From assembly GCA_964007475.1 (NCBI GenBank), contig OZ023275.1, positions 18,579,829 to 18,643,828 of the forward strand: a stretch of 64,000 nt of DNA, read 5' to 3'. A model generated the notes under the pieces. That model worked only from the letters and a program-made list of their open reading frames with translations. It was not told the origin of the DNA and did no database searches. The translations under genes were made by a program, and so were the position numbers. This DNA is from Hybos culiciformis. Lineage: Eukaryota > Arthropoda > Insecta > Diptera > Hybotidae. Below are positions 1-13,300 of the stretch, piece by piece (the first letter of the stretch is position 1; each line of letters opens with the position of its first letter).

Positions 1-3000
1 TTCTATGATATAAAACGTTTAGTTAATATAATCATTCAACTAATAAGTTAATAATACAAGTAGTTGAAGATTGTATTAGATTACGTATAAATGTGTTAGG
101 AAAACGTATTACAACGTAAATTTAAGTTATGTTTTAGTTGCCTCTATAGGAGTTTATAAACTTTTAAGTACAATATAATAATTTATATAATTAGTGCGGA
201 ATAGCGTTTGTATTTGCTCGTTTAGTCGTAACACAATAAATGTGCATTAAAAAAAGAGCTTTTAAAATAAATTTGTACACAATTCAAGAATTCATAATGA
301 TTAATATACAATGTATATTAATATATAGGAAATAAGTACATAATTCATAAATGTATCTTCTTTTTTTATAATAGCACAGTATGGGTGCAATTTATTTGTC
401 CATCTTCAAGTAGAGGGCCATTAACCTTAAAAAAGTAAGATGAAATTTTTTTATTTTCAAATCAATATACGTTTAGTTTTTCTTCTTTTTTTTGTATTAT
501 ATTGTTTCTCTTGCATTCTTCTAAGAAATAATTACATTATACTCTATGTAAAAAGAAAAATTATTATTTTGAAAAACAAAAATGAATAAAAAAAAAATGT
601 ATAAAAATAATTACTATGCTCGCTGTTATTTTTCTTTCTGCAGGGAAAACGAAAAAAAAAAAAAATAACTTAACAACAGGAAAATTTTTCGCATTATAAA
701 ATTGTATGTTTCACACACACATGGGAATATTTATTCCGGAATTTAATAATTTTCCAGGAATATTCTGTTTTTCATTATTTTTCCGGCATAAAAATAGACT
801 AGAAAAGATTTTTAATTTAAATATTTTCATATTTTGTATAATTTGCAATAAAATATATATAAAATATAAAAATTTCTTTTTTTTGCTAGTAGACTGTAAA
901 TTTAGTTTATGTGCCATTTTCATTTAATAATAAATTTAGATAGATATACTATATTTTTATTCTTTATAAAAAAAAATAGAAGAAATTTTCATTTATTCTA
1001 TATTGCCAATTATTTTATTATTGTACATAACATACACGTCATATTTTTTATGTGATGTGATACTTCATTCAAATTATAAATTTTTGATTTAGATTTTTGA
1101 TTTTATTATAGTTAATAGTGTTTTTTTTTCTAGACGCGTCTGTGGAGCATATACGTGTAGTGGTTCTTATATTCACTTTAAAATTTTAAAAATCAAGTTC
1201 ACTAAATAATTTATGTAAATTTTAATTTTCAATTTTTATTTAGTTATTAATTTAGTTTTCTTATAATATGTTGTTAATTTAATTTTTATAATTCAAATAA
1301 ATTTATTTTATTTAAATTTTATAATTCAAATTAATTCAAATAATGTAAATAAATATAATATAATTTTATTTTTAAAATAATGGTTTTTATTTATTATAAA
1401 ATAATATCAACCATTATATACGTAAGCTTTATTATTTAAGTTGTGATCAGCAGGATATTGAATAAATATAAATTTATTATTATTCCTTCGGACTTTGGTT
1501 CTGTTTATTACTTATCATTATTTTTTGTTTTTTATTTTTTATGAAGGAAATCTGTGAAACTGTCAGTCTATTCGGATTGCGTAGTTTGGTTAAGAATTAA
1601 ATTTATAAATATTGTACACAGTTGATATTGAAATCATTTTTAATAATTTTAGAATTCATAGAGATTATACAGGTGGTTAGATTCGTATTTTATAAAATCA
1701 AAAAAAAAAAATTAATTATTTTACTGGGTTAATATAAAATAAATATTTATTTTGTTCTAAAAATTAAATAGAAATTATTGGAATAGAACGAGAATGTTCA
1801 TATTTATTTTGAAATCGTAATTATATGCTTTATAAAGAAAATGCATAGTTTAAAAGAGTTTTTTGACATTCTGTTGTGAGAATTTAAAATTTACAATTTT
1901 TTTGAATACCTATACGAATGACTATATGTTTCAAAACATAAATAGAACTAAAATAAAAAAAAAGTTGATAGATATAAAATTAATTTAATGTAAAAATTTT
2001 ATATAAAAAAACCTTGGAAAAGTTCAAAAAAAAAAATTATGATTTAATTTTTCACCCCCAAAGCTTTTACAATTATATTTATTATGATTATGTTTTATTT
2101 GTGAAAGTTTTATTAACTTATATTTGTTTTTGATTTTTGATTATTCTTTACAAAGAAAATAAATTTGTTTTCAGGCTATTCTTGTCTAGCTATTAAAATT
2201 TTTAGAATAAAAATTTTTTTGGTTTAATGATTTTTAAATATTTTCATTCTGTAATAAGATATATTATTTAATTATACCTTTTTTATATGGTTACATAAAA
2301 TTACATATAAAAAGAATTATATATAGGTAAAATTATACTAAAAATTCTTTGGAACTATAAAGGTACAAAATGGAAATTAATTTTCATATTTGGAAATAAT
2401 TAAAACAGAAAATTAGAAAAAAATTAAACAAAAATTTAATTAATGAAAATTATAATAAACATGTAAAATATTGCTAAGACATATAATACCTTCTATTTCT
2501 CGGAAAGCTTTAAAGCAATGCTAAATGTCTGTTAAATATCTGGTTTTTGTTTTGACGTGCAAAATAAGTTTGTCCTGGAATTAAATTCGGCTTTACCAGT
2601 GAAAGGTGCGAAGTGTCAGTAACTTTAACAACAGATTATTACCTTTTATTTGATTTTAGTTTTACAAATCTTACAATATTGAAATCAGAGTTTTGAATCA
2701 AAATATATAAAAATACTATAAAAAAATTAAATTTTCACTAAATAAGTGTAATTAAAAATTTCTGTTAATGATTCGCTTTGATGAATATTTTTAATTACAT
2801 TTATAGATTATTAATTTTTTTTTTTTTTTTTTTTGAATGTTGTTCACATTCGCGACCTCTTCGACTTCTTTTAAAAGTTCGTATTTTCATTTTCAGTTGC
2901 ATATTTAGTACTTACTTAAGTGTATTCTGTAATCGTTCCTTAAACAGGATTGTGGAAATTTTAATTATATCTTTAAATATTTTTTTTTATAAATTAACTA

Positions 3001-5144
3001 CAATTATATTAATTGGTTATTACTTTAAAAATTTAAAAGTTATAATTTAATGGCAAACATAATGCCCGACAATAATAAATAATAATAATAAAAGTTTTTC
3101 TTTTCTTAAATAATTAAATACATAAACGACATAAAATCCATTCTTCAAATTCCAAATAAAATACTTAATTTAGAAAATATTATAAATTTTCATTAATATT
3201 AATGATGAAACCACACCAAAAACAAACAAGAAGAAACAAAAGGAACCATTTACGATAATGGCTTAGGCATCATCATCATTTATAACAATTTAGAATTAAA
3301 GTATCGCATAGAGCAGTGAAATTATTATTATTTTCTTTTTATTATCAATTTTCGTGAAAATTATATTATATACCTATCTATAGTATGTATAAAAAAAAGT
3401 TACAGAACGCAATGATGTGTTAATTACCTCAACGTAAACATTTAATTTAATTAAAATTTGATATTTTTTAGGATTTTAATTTTTTTTTTTTTATATATAA
3501 TTTTACTTTTAAAGGATAAAGTTTTTTTTTTTTTGAAAAAAAATTTCGATATAAATTTAAATTAAGGATAAAGATTATGTTTTTTAATGATTTTTGATTA
3601 AAATTATAAGTTTTAATTTTTATTATTATTATTTTTTTCAAGCATAAGAGTTAGTTGGCAATTTTTGCTTGAGATATGAGATTTTTATATTTTTAAGTAT
3701 ATATTAATTATAATTTTCTTTTTTAATTAATTTAAGATAGTTGAAAGAAGAAGTGGTAGAAGGAACCAAATTTCAATTATCTACTTCTAGTGAATTCTTC
3801 TTAAAAAAAATTAAATATAGATAAAAATTAAAACTGAAACATTAAGCTATAGTTAAAAGTTTACACTCTCCTCCATATCAAATCAATCAATATTTTCTTC
3901 CCTCTCAAGTTATTCAGCTATATAAAAAAACTCTTAATGTACATTATATTGTTGCCTGATTCTATTAAATGTCAATTTTATACTAAATAAACAAAAATTG
4001 GACACTTCATCAAAAAATGTGATGTTTTCAATGAGTTTTGATTTAAATTAATTGAATAAGTACACGCCATGGATAATATTAATAATGAATAATGATATTA
4101 TAAATAAAAAAGTTCTTCAACCCTTTTCTACGATTTAGCCATTTAGCGATATCAGGTATTAAGTAAGATAAGGTAATAATTTTAACTAAATTTAGAAAAT
4201 TTAGAAAACAATAAAAAAAAAATTACAATAAATTTGAGTTTCAAATAAAATTTCTATGCGAATAAAGATAAAAATGCAAAATATAAAAGTTTTAAAGTGT
4301 ATAATATTATTTTAAAATTTATTACAAAAATTATTATTATCGAATAACCTAAAATTCAAAAATTCTCTTTGTAAAATGAAAAATATTACAATTATTATTA
4401 TTATTGCTTTTTTTTTTTATTTATAATTTTATTTAAAAATTCATCTAATTTCCTGAATGCAACCGAAAACTGTCCAAAAATAAAATTTATTAATGTTTAT
4501 TTACGAGTTATGAACTTTGAGAAGATAAATATTAAAAAAATGTTTACATCGCTATTCAATTGACAAAAGGATTGTTTATTAATAATTTTCATGGAATAAG
4601 TTAAAACAAAAAAAGCTGTAGATTTTATGCAATTTTTTGTTTATCAAATTTCGTTGTGGTTATTTATAAATTTCTTTTTCGAGAAGAAAAATTTAAAATC
4701 AATTTATTTTATAATTAACTTTCTAAACTAGAATTGCTGTTAAATGTTAATCGATTATCCAAGTTTATAAATTGTATAGAAGAAATAAATTTGAAATATT
4801 TTATAAACATTGCTTACATATACATAGGGAAATTGTAAGAAAATTAATATATATATATAATATTCTGTCAACTATAGATTGGAACGGTGGATATTCTATT
4901 AGCAATATTTTGTAAACGTCATTAATTTAATCGATGGCTAATACAAAGCAATGTTATATTTCCAATATTATTTTGTTAAAAAGCCTGATACTATAAAAAA
5001 ACAAATTGCTATTTTTAAATCAAAAAATTTTGTTTTATTCAATAATAATAAATGTTTCCAGTTTGTTCAAACTATACTGAACATCTTCCCTTTTGCACTG
5101 GACTCAAATGAAGCCATAAATTTCGATTAAAATGTTTGCCTATC
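1..5144. other. AT-rich intergenic DNA, no gene seen
   Basis: Very AT-rich sequence with many A and T homopolymers. Open frames are short, low in complexity and rich in Phe, Lys, Ile and Asn, as expected by chance in such DNA. No splice-compatible run of exons, tRNA-like fold or paired terminal repeats were recognised by eye. The last part probably includes the 3' flank of the lipase gene. Confidence 0.6.
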
Positions 5145-5150
5145 TTTATT
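5145..5150 (-). terminator. Possible poly(A) signal of the lipase gene
   Basis: The plus strand reads TTTATT here, giving AATAAA on the coding (minus) strand about 125 bases beyond the lipase stop codon. The hexamer and spacing fit a polyadenylation signal, but AATAAA is frequent by chance in DNA this AT-rich. Confidence 0.35.
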
Positions 5151-5272
5151 TTATAACATTACAGAATTATATACATACTCATAGTATTTTATACATTATT
5201 TAAAAATAATTCAATATACAATTTCATTACAAAAAAAAAATTATACATACAACATTAATATTATTATGAAAA

Positions 5273-7345
5273 TCATTTTATAAGTTTAACATACGGTGAA
5301 CTTACTTCTGTGGCAAAAAAGTAATTTCCTGATTTTCGTTTTGAATGAATGCCAAATTTTTCTTGACGATTATTTCTACACAATCCAAACATATAAAATT
5401 GATAACTAACACAATGTGAACCAGCAAATTGATAGTTTGGATTCATAGACAATTGGAAAAATTTTGTTACCATTGAATGACTACAACCAACAGGATCTAA
5501 ATATACATAAAAAAAAAAAGAAAATACAATTCATCATGTTAACTTAAAAAAGTAGAAAACAATTTAATTTAGAAATTTATGAATCAAAAATAATAAAGGA
5601 AAATGATTTTAATAAAAAATTATACGTAGGTACAGACAGTATAGAGGCAGGTACAGTAGTTATATGAAGAAAGTATCCACAATCCACATCACTATAAGAA
5701 TAATAAGTATTTTTCTATGCTATAAGTCAATAATAGTAATAGTTTGAAAATTTCTTCAATTTAAGTTTCATATTTTTCTCATTATGAAAGAACCCTTTTT
5801 GAAACTTTTATATCATAAACTTACTTTTTAGGTTAAATTGTGAGAAAATATATTTTCTAAAAGTATATGTTCTCATGTTTTTATTGACGTGTTAAGGAAC
5901 TGTAGGAGTACAAGTAACCCTTCGCTGATAGATAGTTTAGTACTTTGATTTTTGTGAATGCAATAAGATAAAATTAACTTTTTTTTAATTTTCATATTCA
6001 CATGTTGTTGCATCGTCGCCGGCCACAACAAAAATCATAGTTCTAAAGTTATCTTTACATTTATTTCTCTTTAAAATTTAGATGAGAAAAATATACATAA
6101 AGCTAAAATTTTTAGTATTGATAGCGGTGAATACTTATTTTATGTATTGTATATTCAGAATATTTAGATTTAGGTACTACACATATAAAAATGGTGGCAT
6201 TTGGTTATTTTTTAAAAAGGACTTGTATGAGATTGAATTATCACATTTTAGTATAAAAACAATTTAATATAATATAATAATAAATTTAATTTTGTGATTT
6301 CTTACTTCTGTTTAGCTCGGTATTGTCATTTAAAAACGTAAAAACACAATTGGTTTGTGGTGAAACACCACCATTTGGATAAAAATCAGCATGTCCACTC
6401 TTGAGAGTTGTTCCCAAGGAACCGCCAGATGTATGAATAACTTGAACAAATTTTGCATCACTTTCATCTAGACGATACGCAATACCTACATCAGTTGGCA
6501 TGGAAAAGAGAGGTCCAGCTAAAAATTATAATAATTGAAATTATTTTCTATACAGATCTTTCAAAATTTGCAAATAACTCTTTTGTTTTTGTCACTATAA
6601 TACTTAGAGAAAATATTATCTCTTAGACCTGGATCTAAACCAATTATTGAATCAATTTCGCCTTTCAGTAGTGTTCCAGTGAAACCAACTGCATGTGCTC
6701 CCAAACTATAACCAACAAGTGTTATTTTATCTGGCGAAAATCCATACGGTGATATTGTTTCGATAATTCTTGAAAGTGTCAAACCAACATCAAATATACT
6801 CATCATTGAAAATTTATAATCATGATTGGCTAAAGCACCCCAATCCACGGTACACACATTGATTTCTTGATATTCTAGCCAAGCTTAAATATGTTTATAG
6901 TTTTTTTTATTAATTATATAAATGTGTAAAATTGTGTAATATTTTACCCTCTTGTATTTCGATCACCCAATTGCTTGTAGCTCCATCTTGCCAACCGTGA
7001 ACAATAAACGCTAATGGTAAGCTAATATTAAGGTGGGCCACCGATTTTGAGTTATGAACATTTAGTATAAATTTATCCGATTCCAATCTGTAATTATGGG
7101 AATAAACCGATTATTATGAACTATATGAACTTAAAGTTAAACTATGAACTTAAAAAAATTTCTTACGAATTTTGACATGTCAATATAATATCAGTTCGAA
7201 AAGTAGCTGATTGAGCCTGGGTGTGAAGAATCATTTTTTGGAAAAAATGAAATAATCTAATAAAGCCTTTCCAATGAAAACAGGTTACATGTGTTTGATA
7301 TAACAATAGAATTAATAACGGATTAATAATAAAAATAAATTTCAT
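5273..7345 (-). CDS. Secreted pancreatic-lipase-family lipase / phospholipase A1-like, five exons
   Basis: Predicted extracellular carboxylic-ester hydrolase acting on glycerolipids or phospholipids. Exons on the minus strand: 7345-7167, 7087-6948, 6883-6629, 6518-6306 and 5496-5273, totalling 1011 nt (336 residues plus TGA). The start is an ATG followed by a hydrophobic signal peptide (about residues 1-21). The family motif HGW is at residues 90-92. The nucleophile elbow [10 protein letters not shown] holds Ser166, GLDPAGP holds Asp190 and GCSHS holds His269, so the triad is complete. [15 protein letters not shown] and [10 protein letters not shown] are also family hallmarks. Asp190-Pro-Ala-Gly-Pro is recreated only by splicing exon 3 to exon 4. 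No C-terminal PLAT domain follows, and about 336 residues is usual for short insect members. The subclass (triglyceride lipase or PLA1) is inferred and unsettled. Confidence 0.9.
5497..6305 (-). other. Last intron of the lipase gene (809 bp)
   Basis: Bounded on the minus strand by a GTAAGA donor after exon 4 and a TATATTTAG acceptor before exon 5. It is far longer than the other lipase introns (79, 64 and 110 bp). It contains a small GC-richer patch near 6010-6030 but no recognisable exon or paired repeat. A 61-residue open frame on the opposite strand (6082-6267) looks like chance. Confidence 0.75.
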
Positions 7346-10300
7346 GATTAAAAATATAAAATAAATTTATGATGTTAATGCTATCACAACAAATTTCTGA
7401 ATTGTACTAAAATAATAATATTGACAGAATAAAAAAAAAATTAAGCCAAAAATTACAAAAATTCAATATTTACACAATTGCACTTCATTTTACATTTATT
7501 TCAGATATTCAGATTAAAATTCTTATGATGTAGGGTTATTTTCAAAAAAGTGTTAATTTTTTTTTTAATGAATTTTGTTTCATTTGAATTTTAAATTTAT
7601 GAAGCAAAAATGAAAAATTGTATTATAAATTTTTTTTTAATATTTTTTATTACGTTTTCAAAATAAACCTACAGCTATGTCTATTTGGTAAGTTATACAT
7701 AAATTCTTATACAATTTTTAGACTTTCATAAATGATAACTATTTTCTTCTTGTAATTATTATTTCTTTAGTTCTGCAATATAAATAACGAGAGATATGTT
7801 TTTTACATGGCAGCGTGTGTGTAGATACAAATTTAATGACATTTCACATTTTCTTTATTAGATTCGAATAATTTTATAATATATGAAATTTAGAAATCTT
7901 TGTTAAAATGGTAAAATATAAAGAATATCATTAAACACACAAAAGGTCCATTCACGAGTCCCCTGAGTCAAAAACGTTAAACAAAGTGTTACTTGAAAGA
8001 TTTCCAAATGCCTATAAGCCTTATTTAGCTGCACTTATTTCAAGTAAAACTAAAATTTTATCTTGGGAATAAACTGAAAATAAGAAAACTATATCAAAAA
8101 CAAGTTTTTCAAAAGTTTATTGAATTAAAATGTAATAAATTTATATTCGAAAAATTCAGGAAAAATATGGTTTAATAGACTTAATGAAGATTTCCTGTTG
8201 AGAAAATTTTTTGATTTGATAAGTGTTATATTTAAAAAAAAAAAAAATAATAATCATAATAATAATAATAAAACAGAGCATAAGTTTATATTTCATTAGA
8301 ATAAATTTTGTGGCAGCATTAATGTTGAATGAATAAATTGAAATGAATAATTTGAATGAATCACGTCCCTAGAATGAGAAATTTTGTTTTTAATATATAC
8401 CTACTATTATTTTTTAAAACTATTTATTATACTATATAATATTAAATGCGGAATTTTATTTAAACACTATCATTCTGTTAAATTGAATTTACTAAGAAAT
8501 AGGTACTAAACTATCAAATTATAATATAGTAAGTCCTTATCCTTCTAGTTAAATGTATTAAATGTATTATATGTTAAATGTATTATATGAAATTTAACAT
8601 TAAACAAAATAAGTTTAATATATTAAGTTTATAACACAATTATTATTATTTCAGTTTAACATTAACCAAAAAAAAAAGTTTATAATATTAAAGTACCAAA
8701 ACTTGTAAGTTCCAAACTTTAGTGTAAAAAAAAACTAACTAACATATTCTTATATTTATTTCATATTTACCCACTATTAGTTTTAAAGCATTAAATAGAA
8801 TCAACCAGGCAAAATGAAAAGTTTTTGATGTTCAGATTTCTATTTAACTTCAATTGCTTTCTATGAAAATTTATGTACAGTTATGGCCAAATTATTATTC
8901 GATTTACAGATTTTGCTGGAATTTGGCAGCAGAAGAAGCTGAGGCTAATAAAAATTGCGAAAAATGAAAGTTTTCTAATTATTTTGTCATTACTCTTAAT
9001 TTTTGACAAAAAAATAAACAAATGTTTTAAAGAATTTTCACGAATTATTCATTGAGTTAAATAAAATATATGTCTTTCGCTATTCTGAGAGTATCATCTT
9101 CCTGGTTAGCGAAAAGATGAGCAAATGAATTATTGGAATATCATATGTTTGTTACATTAAAAAAAAAAAGAAATATTAAAAAAAATCGAAAAGAAAATTT
9201 GATAATATAATATCATTGGCTTCTACTGTATGTATACATACCTACATTATATTTATCCAAATTTAAAATTCTTCTTTATGATTTTATTAATTTGGTTTTT
9301 ATTTATTTTATTTTCTTTTTTTTCATTAAAAATAATAATAATAATAATGAAAAAAACTTTTATCAAGTGGTAATTTATCTATTTTATTAAGTGAGAAGTG
9401 CATTTTCCTTTTGCTAAAATGAAACAAAATAATAAACCAAAACCAAAAATCTGCAATGAGTGGTTCGTTACTACTATTTTTTTTTTTTTATATTCAATTT
9501 TTATGTTTTATTTCGTTGAATTTTTTTTTTTTAAGTGGAGTTATTAAGTTTATATTTCAAAATAGTAGAATACATTTTTGTTTCAAGAGGAGTTATTATT
9601 CTTTATAAATTTCTTTTTTAAATTGAATTTTCAAAAATTGGTTCAATAAATTTTTGTTGTTGAAATATTTTCATATTAATTAATTTTCATTGATAAATAT
9701 AAAAAAGGATAAAATCTTTCATTTTATTGCATTAGATTTTTTAGAATTTTTCACCACACACTTTTCTCTTATCCTGGAAATTAAATTATTCCAGGACATA
9801 GATTTTGAAAACTAAATTAGTTGCAGTATAATCTTTATATAATTTATTGTCAAATTACAAATATGAGTAAAGAACTTATTAGAAATAAAAAATTAGTTAA
9901 AATAAGAAAAAAATATGTAAAATAAGAAGCAATTGTGTATTTATATTCATTTTATCGCAAAACGAAATCGATACTGAAATTACAAACATGACATATATTC
10001 TCATTCATTTTACTATAAAAACTTATGTCGTAGTCTCTTGAACCAATTTTATTTAAGCATTCAAAAGTTTGAAATTTAAATTCATCTTTACCGGGCCTAC
10101 TTCTAGTATTTTTAAATATTTTAGTCTTAAATTGGTTCAAATTAATAAAATATGGAGTAAAAATCAAAGAATATACATTGAAATATTTTATATAAAAATA
10201 AATTTCAATATTTATGCTACATTTCTAATTAAGATTGCATTTGAACATACCATCGCCGATTATTATAATTTATTAGTTATACCTATATATGTATTATAGA

Positions 10301-13300
10301 AGACAATGCTGAAGTTTCTAAGTGTTCTCGCTCTGAATATATTCAAATTTTACAGAATTCTATTATATGTTTTTATGTTACCAAAGAGCTTAACACTTTT
10401 TTTTTTGTTTTTTGACAACAGTGAATAGTTAAATATTGGTAGACAAAAAAAAATTTGTTTTTTAACTCTATTAGAAAAGAATCCTTTAACAAAAAAAAAA
10501 AAAAAATAACAAAAAATATACTTTAAACACTTAACTTATTGAGCACCATAGAAAAGTTGTTTTTATATCGTTATAGGTTAATGGGATATTTTTCTTCTTT
10601 CCATCGTTTATTATTATTATGCATATACATATTTTTTATTTTTTTTAAAGCAAGTTCTTGAGAACCAAATCTTGATAAGTTTATTGTATTCATCTGGCGA
10701 CATTTAATTTATCTATTAAATTTAATTCATGTTGTTATCACAAATTGAATTATTTTTTAAATCAAAAATTATACCACACAATGTATAATAGCGAACGACA
10801 AAGTGAAGTGAATTTAAGAAATTATTGTTCTAAATATTATGAGGACAATGAAAATAAACAAATTTTTTTTTGTATGTATCTATTTAAATTTTCTAGTATA
10901 GTAAATTCATGATTTCTTGTTGTTTTCCTTGTTTCACAAAAATACAATATGGCTAAGATCTTGGGAGCATAATGTAAGAAATGAAAGGTAAGCCAAGATT
11001 TTTATAAAGAAACATAAGCATTTGGCTGTTTTGAAATTTTTTGAATTCAGGTGATGGAGAGTAATGGGTTTAATGGGTTTACGTATAATCTCACACTTGA
11101 TATTCTTGAATTTCATGGCTAAGCTCATTTTGTGATATGGTGAGCATAACAAAAATTCATTTTTTAATATTATTTAATCATGAACGAACTATTTTTAATA
11201 TAATTTAGACACAAATCATTTTTATTCGCGCAAAAAACAAAAAAAAAAAACGATAATAATACATATATCATAACTCTTTAATAAACCATTCATTATTTCC
11301 AATAAAATATAGGTTTCAATTTCCCCATAGATTTTCAATTGTTAACACAGACGCTGAACTTATAGATATTTATGTGTACACAAAGTATATATACACTTAA
11401 ATACATTAATATTTATATATATACATTAAATATAAAACATAAATATGTATGTGTATAATAGTTAACAAAGGATATCAAAATAGAAATAAAAAAAACCTAA
11501 AGGATTGTAAACGTAAACAAAACAATTTTATTATTATTATATTATTTTTTTTCTTTGCTATTATATCCTTAAATATACTTGACACTGATTTGTGTCTCAT
11601 TTTTATTTTTATTTTTTTTTGGAATAAAAAAAAAAAAAGAAAAAATAGCAACATAGATAAGGATATTGGGAATATACATAGGTACATTTTTTTTTTTTTG
11701 GATATAATCCAGGATAGTACCTGGAAATGTTTTTTTCTTTTTTGTACTATAGATTCCTATATATAAAAAAAAAAAAAAATTATGAAAAAAAAGGGATGCA
11801 AACAAAAAGATTTGAACAAAAAAAAAAATGAAGTCATTTTTTATTAAATGTTCCTGGCCGACGACAAACTTTCAAAAAGAACAAAAAAAAAAATGGAAAG
11901 AATATTACTATCGATTTATGCTCTTTCTGTGTGAATTTTTCATTTTTATTTTTATACGGTTCGTTTTCTTATAACTGACCATAATCAATGTTTTTTTTTT
12001 TTTTGTTTTTGAATATAATGGTCTATTTGCATGTTTATGCGAAATACAAAAAAAAAAAATAATTTGAAACACTATTATACTTATTTGAACTTTGAATTTT
12101 GTAAACAAAAATATTTCTAAATTATTCATCATTTGCAAATGTGTTTTTGAATTATAATGATGCCAAAATTAAGGAGAATTGCTTTATAATCAAAATATGA
12201 TTTACTATCTGACATTTCGAAAAATCAGAACTTTTACAATATTCACAATGCACTCACAAGAAAATATGTATAAAAAAAAGTATTTAATTACTGTGCATAT
12301 TCTGTTAAAATTCTGTTCAAAATTCAAAAAAATTAAAAAAAATTCTTCCACGTATGGTCAATTCTTTTTCTTGTACAGTACTAAATGTTAAAACCAGTCT
12401 ACAAATTCAACATCAATATTCAACAACCATATTGATGAATACACAGTTCAAAATAAAAATGAAAATTTAGCGAAAATAAAATAAAAACAAAAATAATATG
12501 GTTTGCTGTATTTAATTATTTTCGAAAACAGCTGGAACTGAACAATAATCTAAAAAGATTAAATAATTTCTTATAAAAATTAAAAATGTTTATTAATTTA
12601 ATAATAATATGCTATTCATGTTTTTTTTTTACTTTTAATAATAATTATTTATGAATTTATAATGAAATTATTCTATTTTAATAACTTATTGATGGATGAT
12701 GACCCACGCTTTATTTTTATTTGGATATTCCATCATAGATTTAAAAGAGATTTTATGCTATAATATAAATTATCATAATTTGACATAACGATCGCTCATT
12801 GATACTATAATAAATTTTTTTTTCAAATCGTCACTGTATCTTCTAAGGTGTAAACAGTTCTTTAAAAAATATTTTCTGAATTTTGCTTTTTACCTATAAA
12901 TATTCTATATTGATTTTGCTTCCAGAGGAAAAGTGAGCATTCAAAATATTTTTTTTTAGTTCTGTCGAAAAAACGAAAAAAAAACAAAAAAGCATCCCTT
13001 AACTTTTTTATTTTAGTTTTCTATAAATATTTCAATTCAAAATTGAATTTAGTGGGATAATATTTCATTTTTAGGGAAAAAGCAAAGAAGAAGAAGATGA
13101 AAAATTTTTGTTTAATTTTTTTTTTATTTTTTATTCTTGAATTATTTTTCACCAGACATTTTCATGATTTATTGCAATTCCTCCTTATGAAAAAAATAAA
13201 AATTATATATTTTTTTTAATTTTTGCATAAATTATTGAATCCAAGAACAAAAAAGAAGAAATTTTTAAATTAAAAACTTAATAAAAAATTAATTTACCTA

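Noticed and set aside
11449..11766. 105-codon open frame with overlapping antisense frames
   Set aside because: Low-complexity Phe/Ile/Lys/Asn sequence from A/T tracts, open on both strands; no start context, motif or neighbouring exon.
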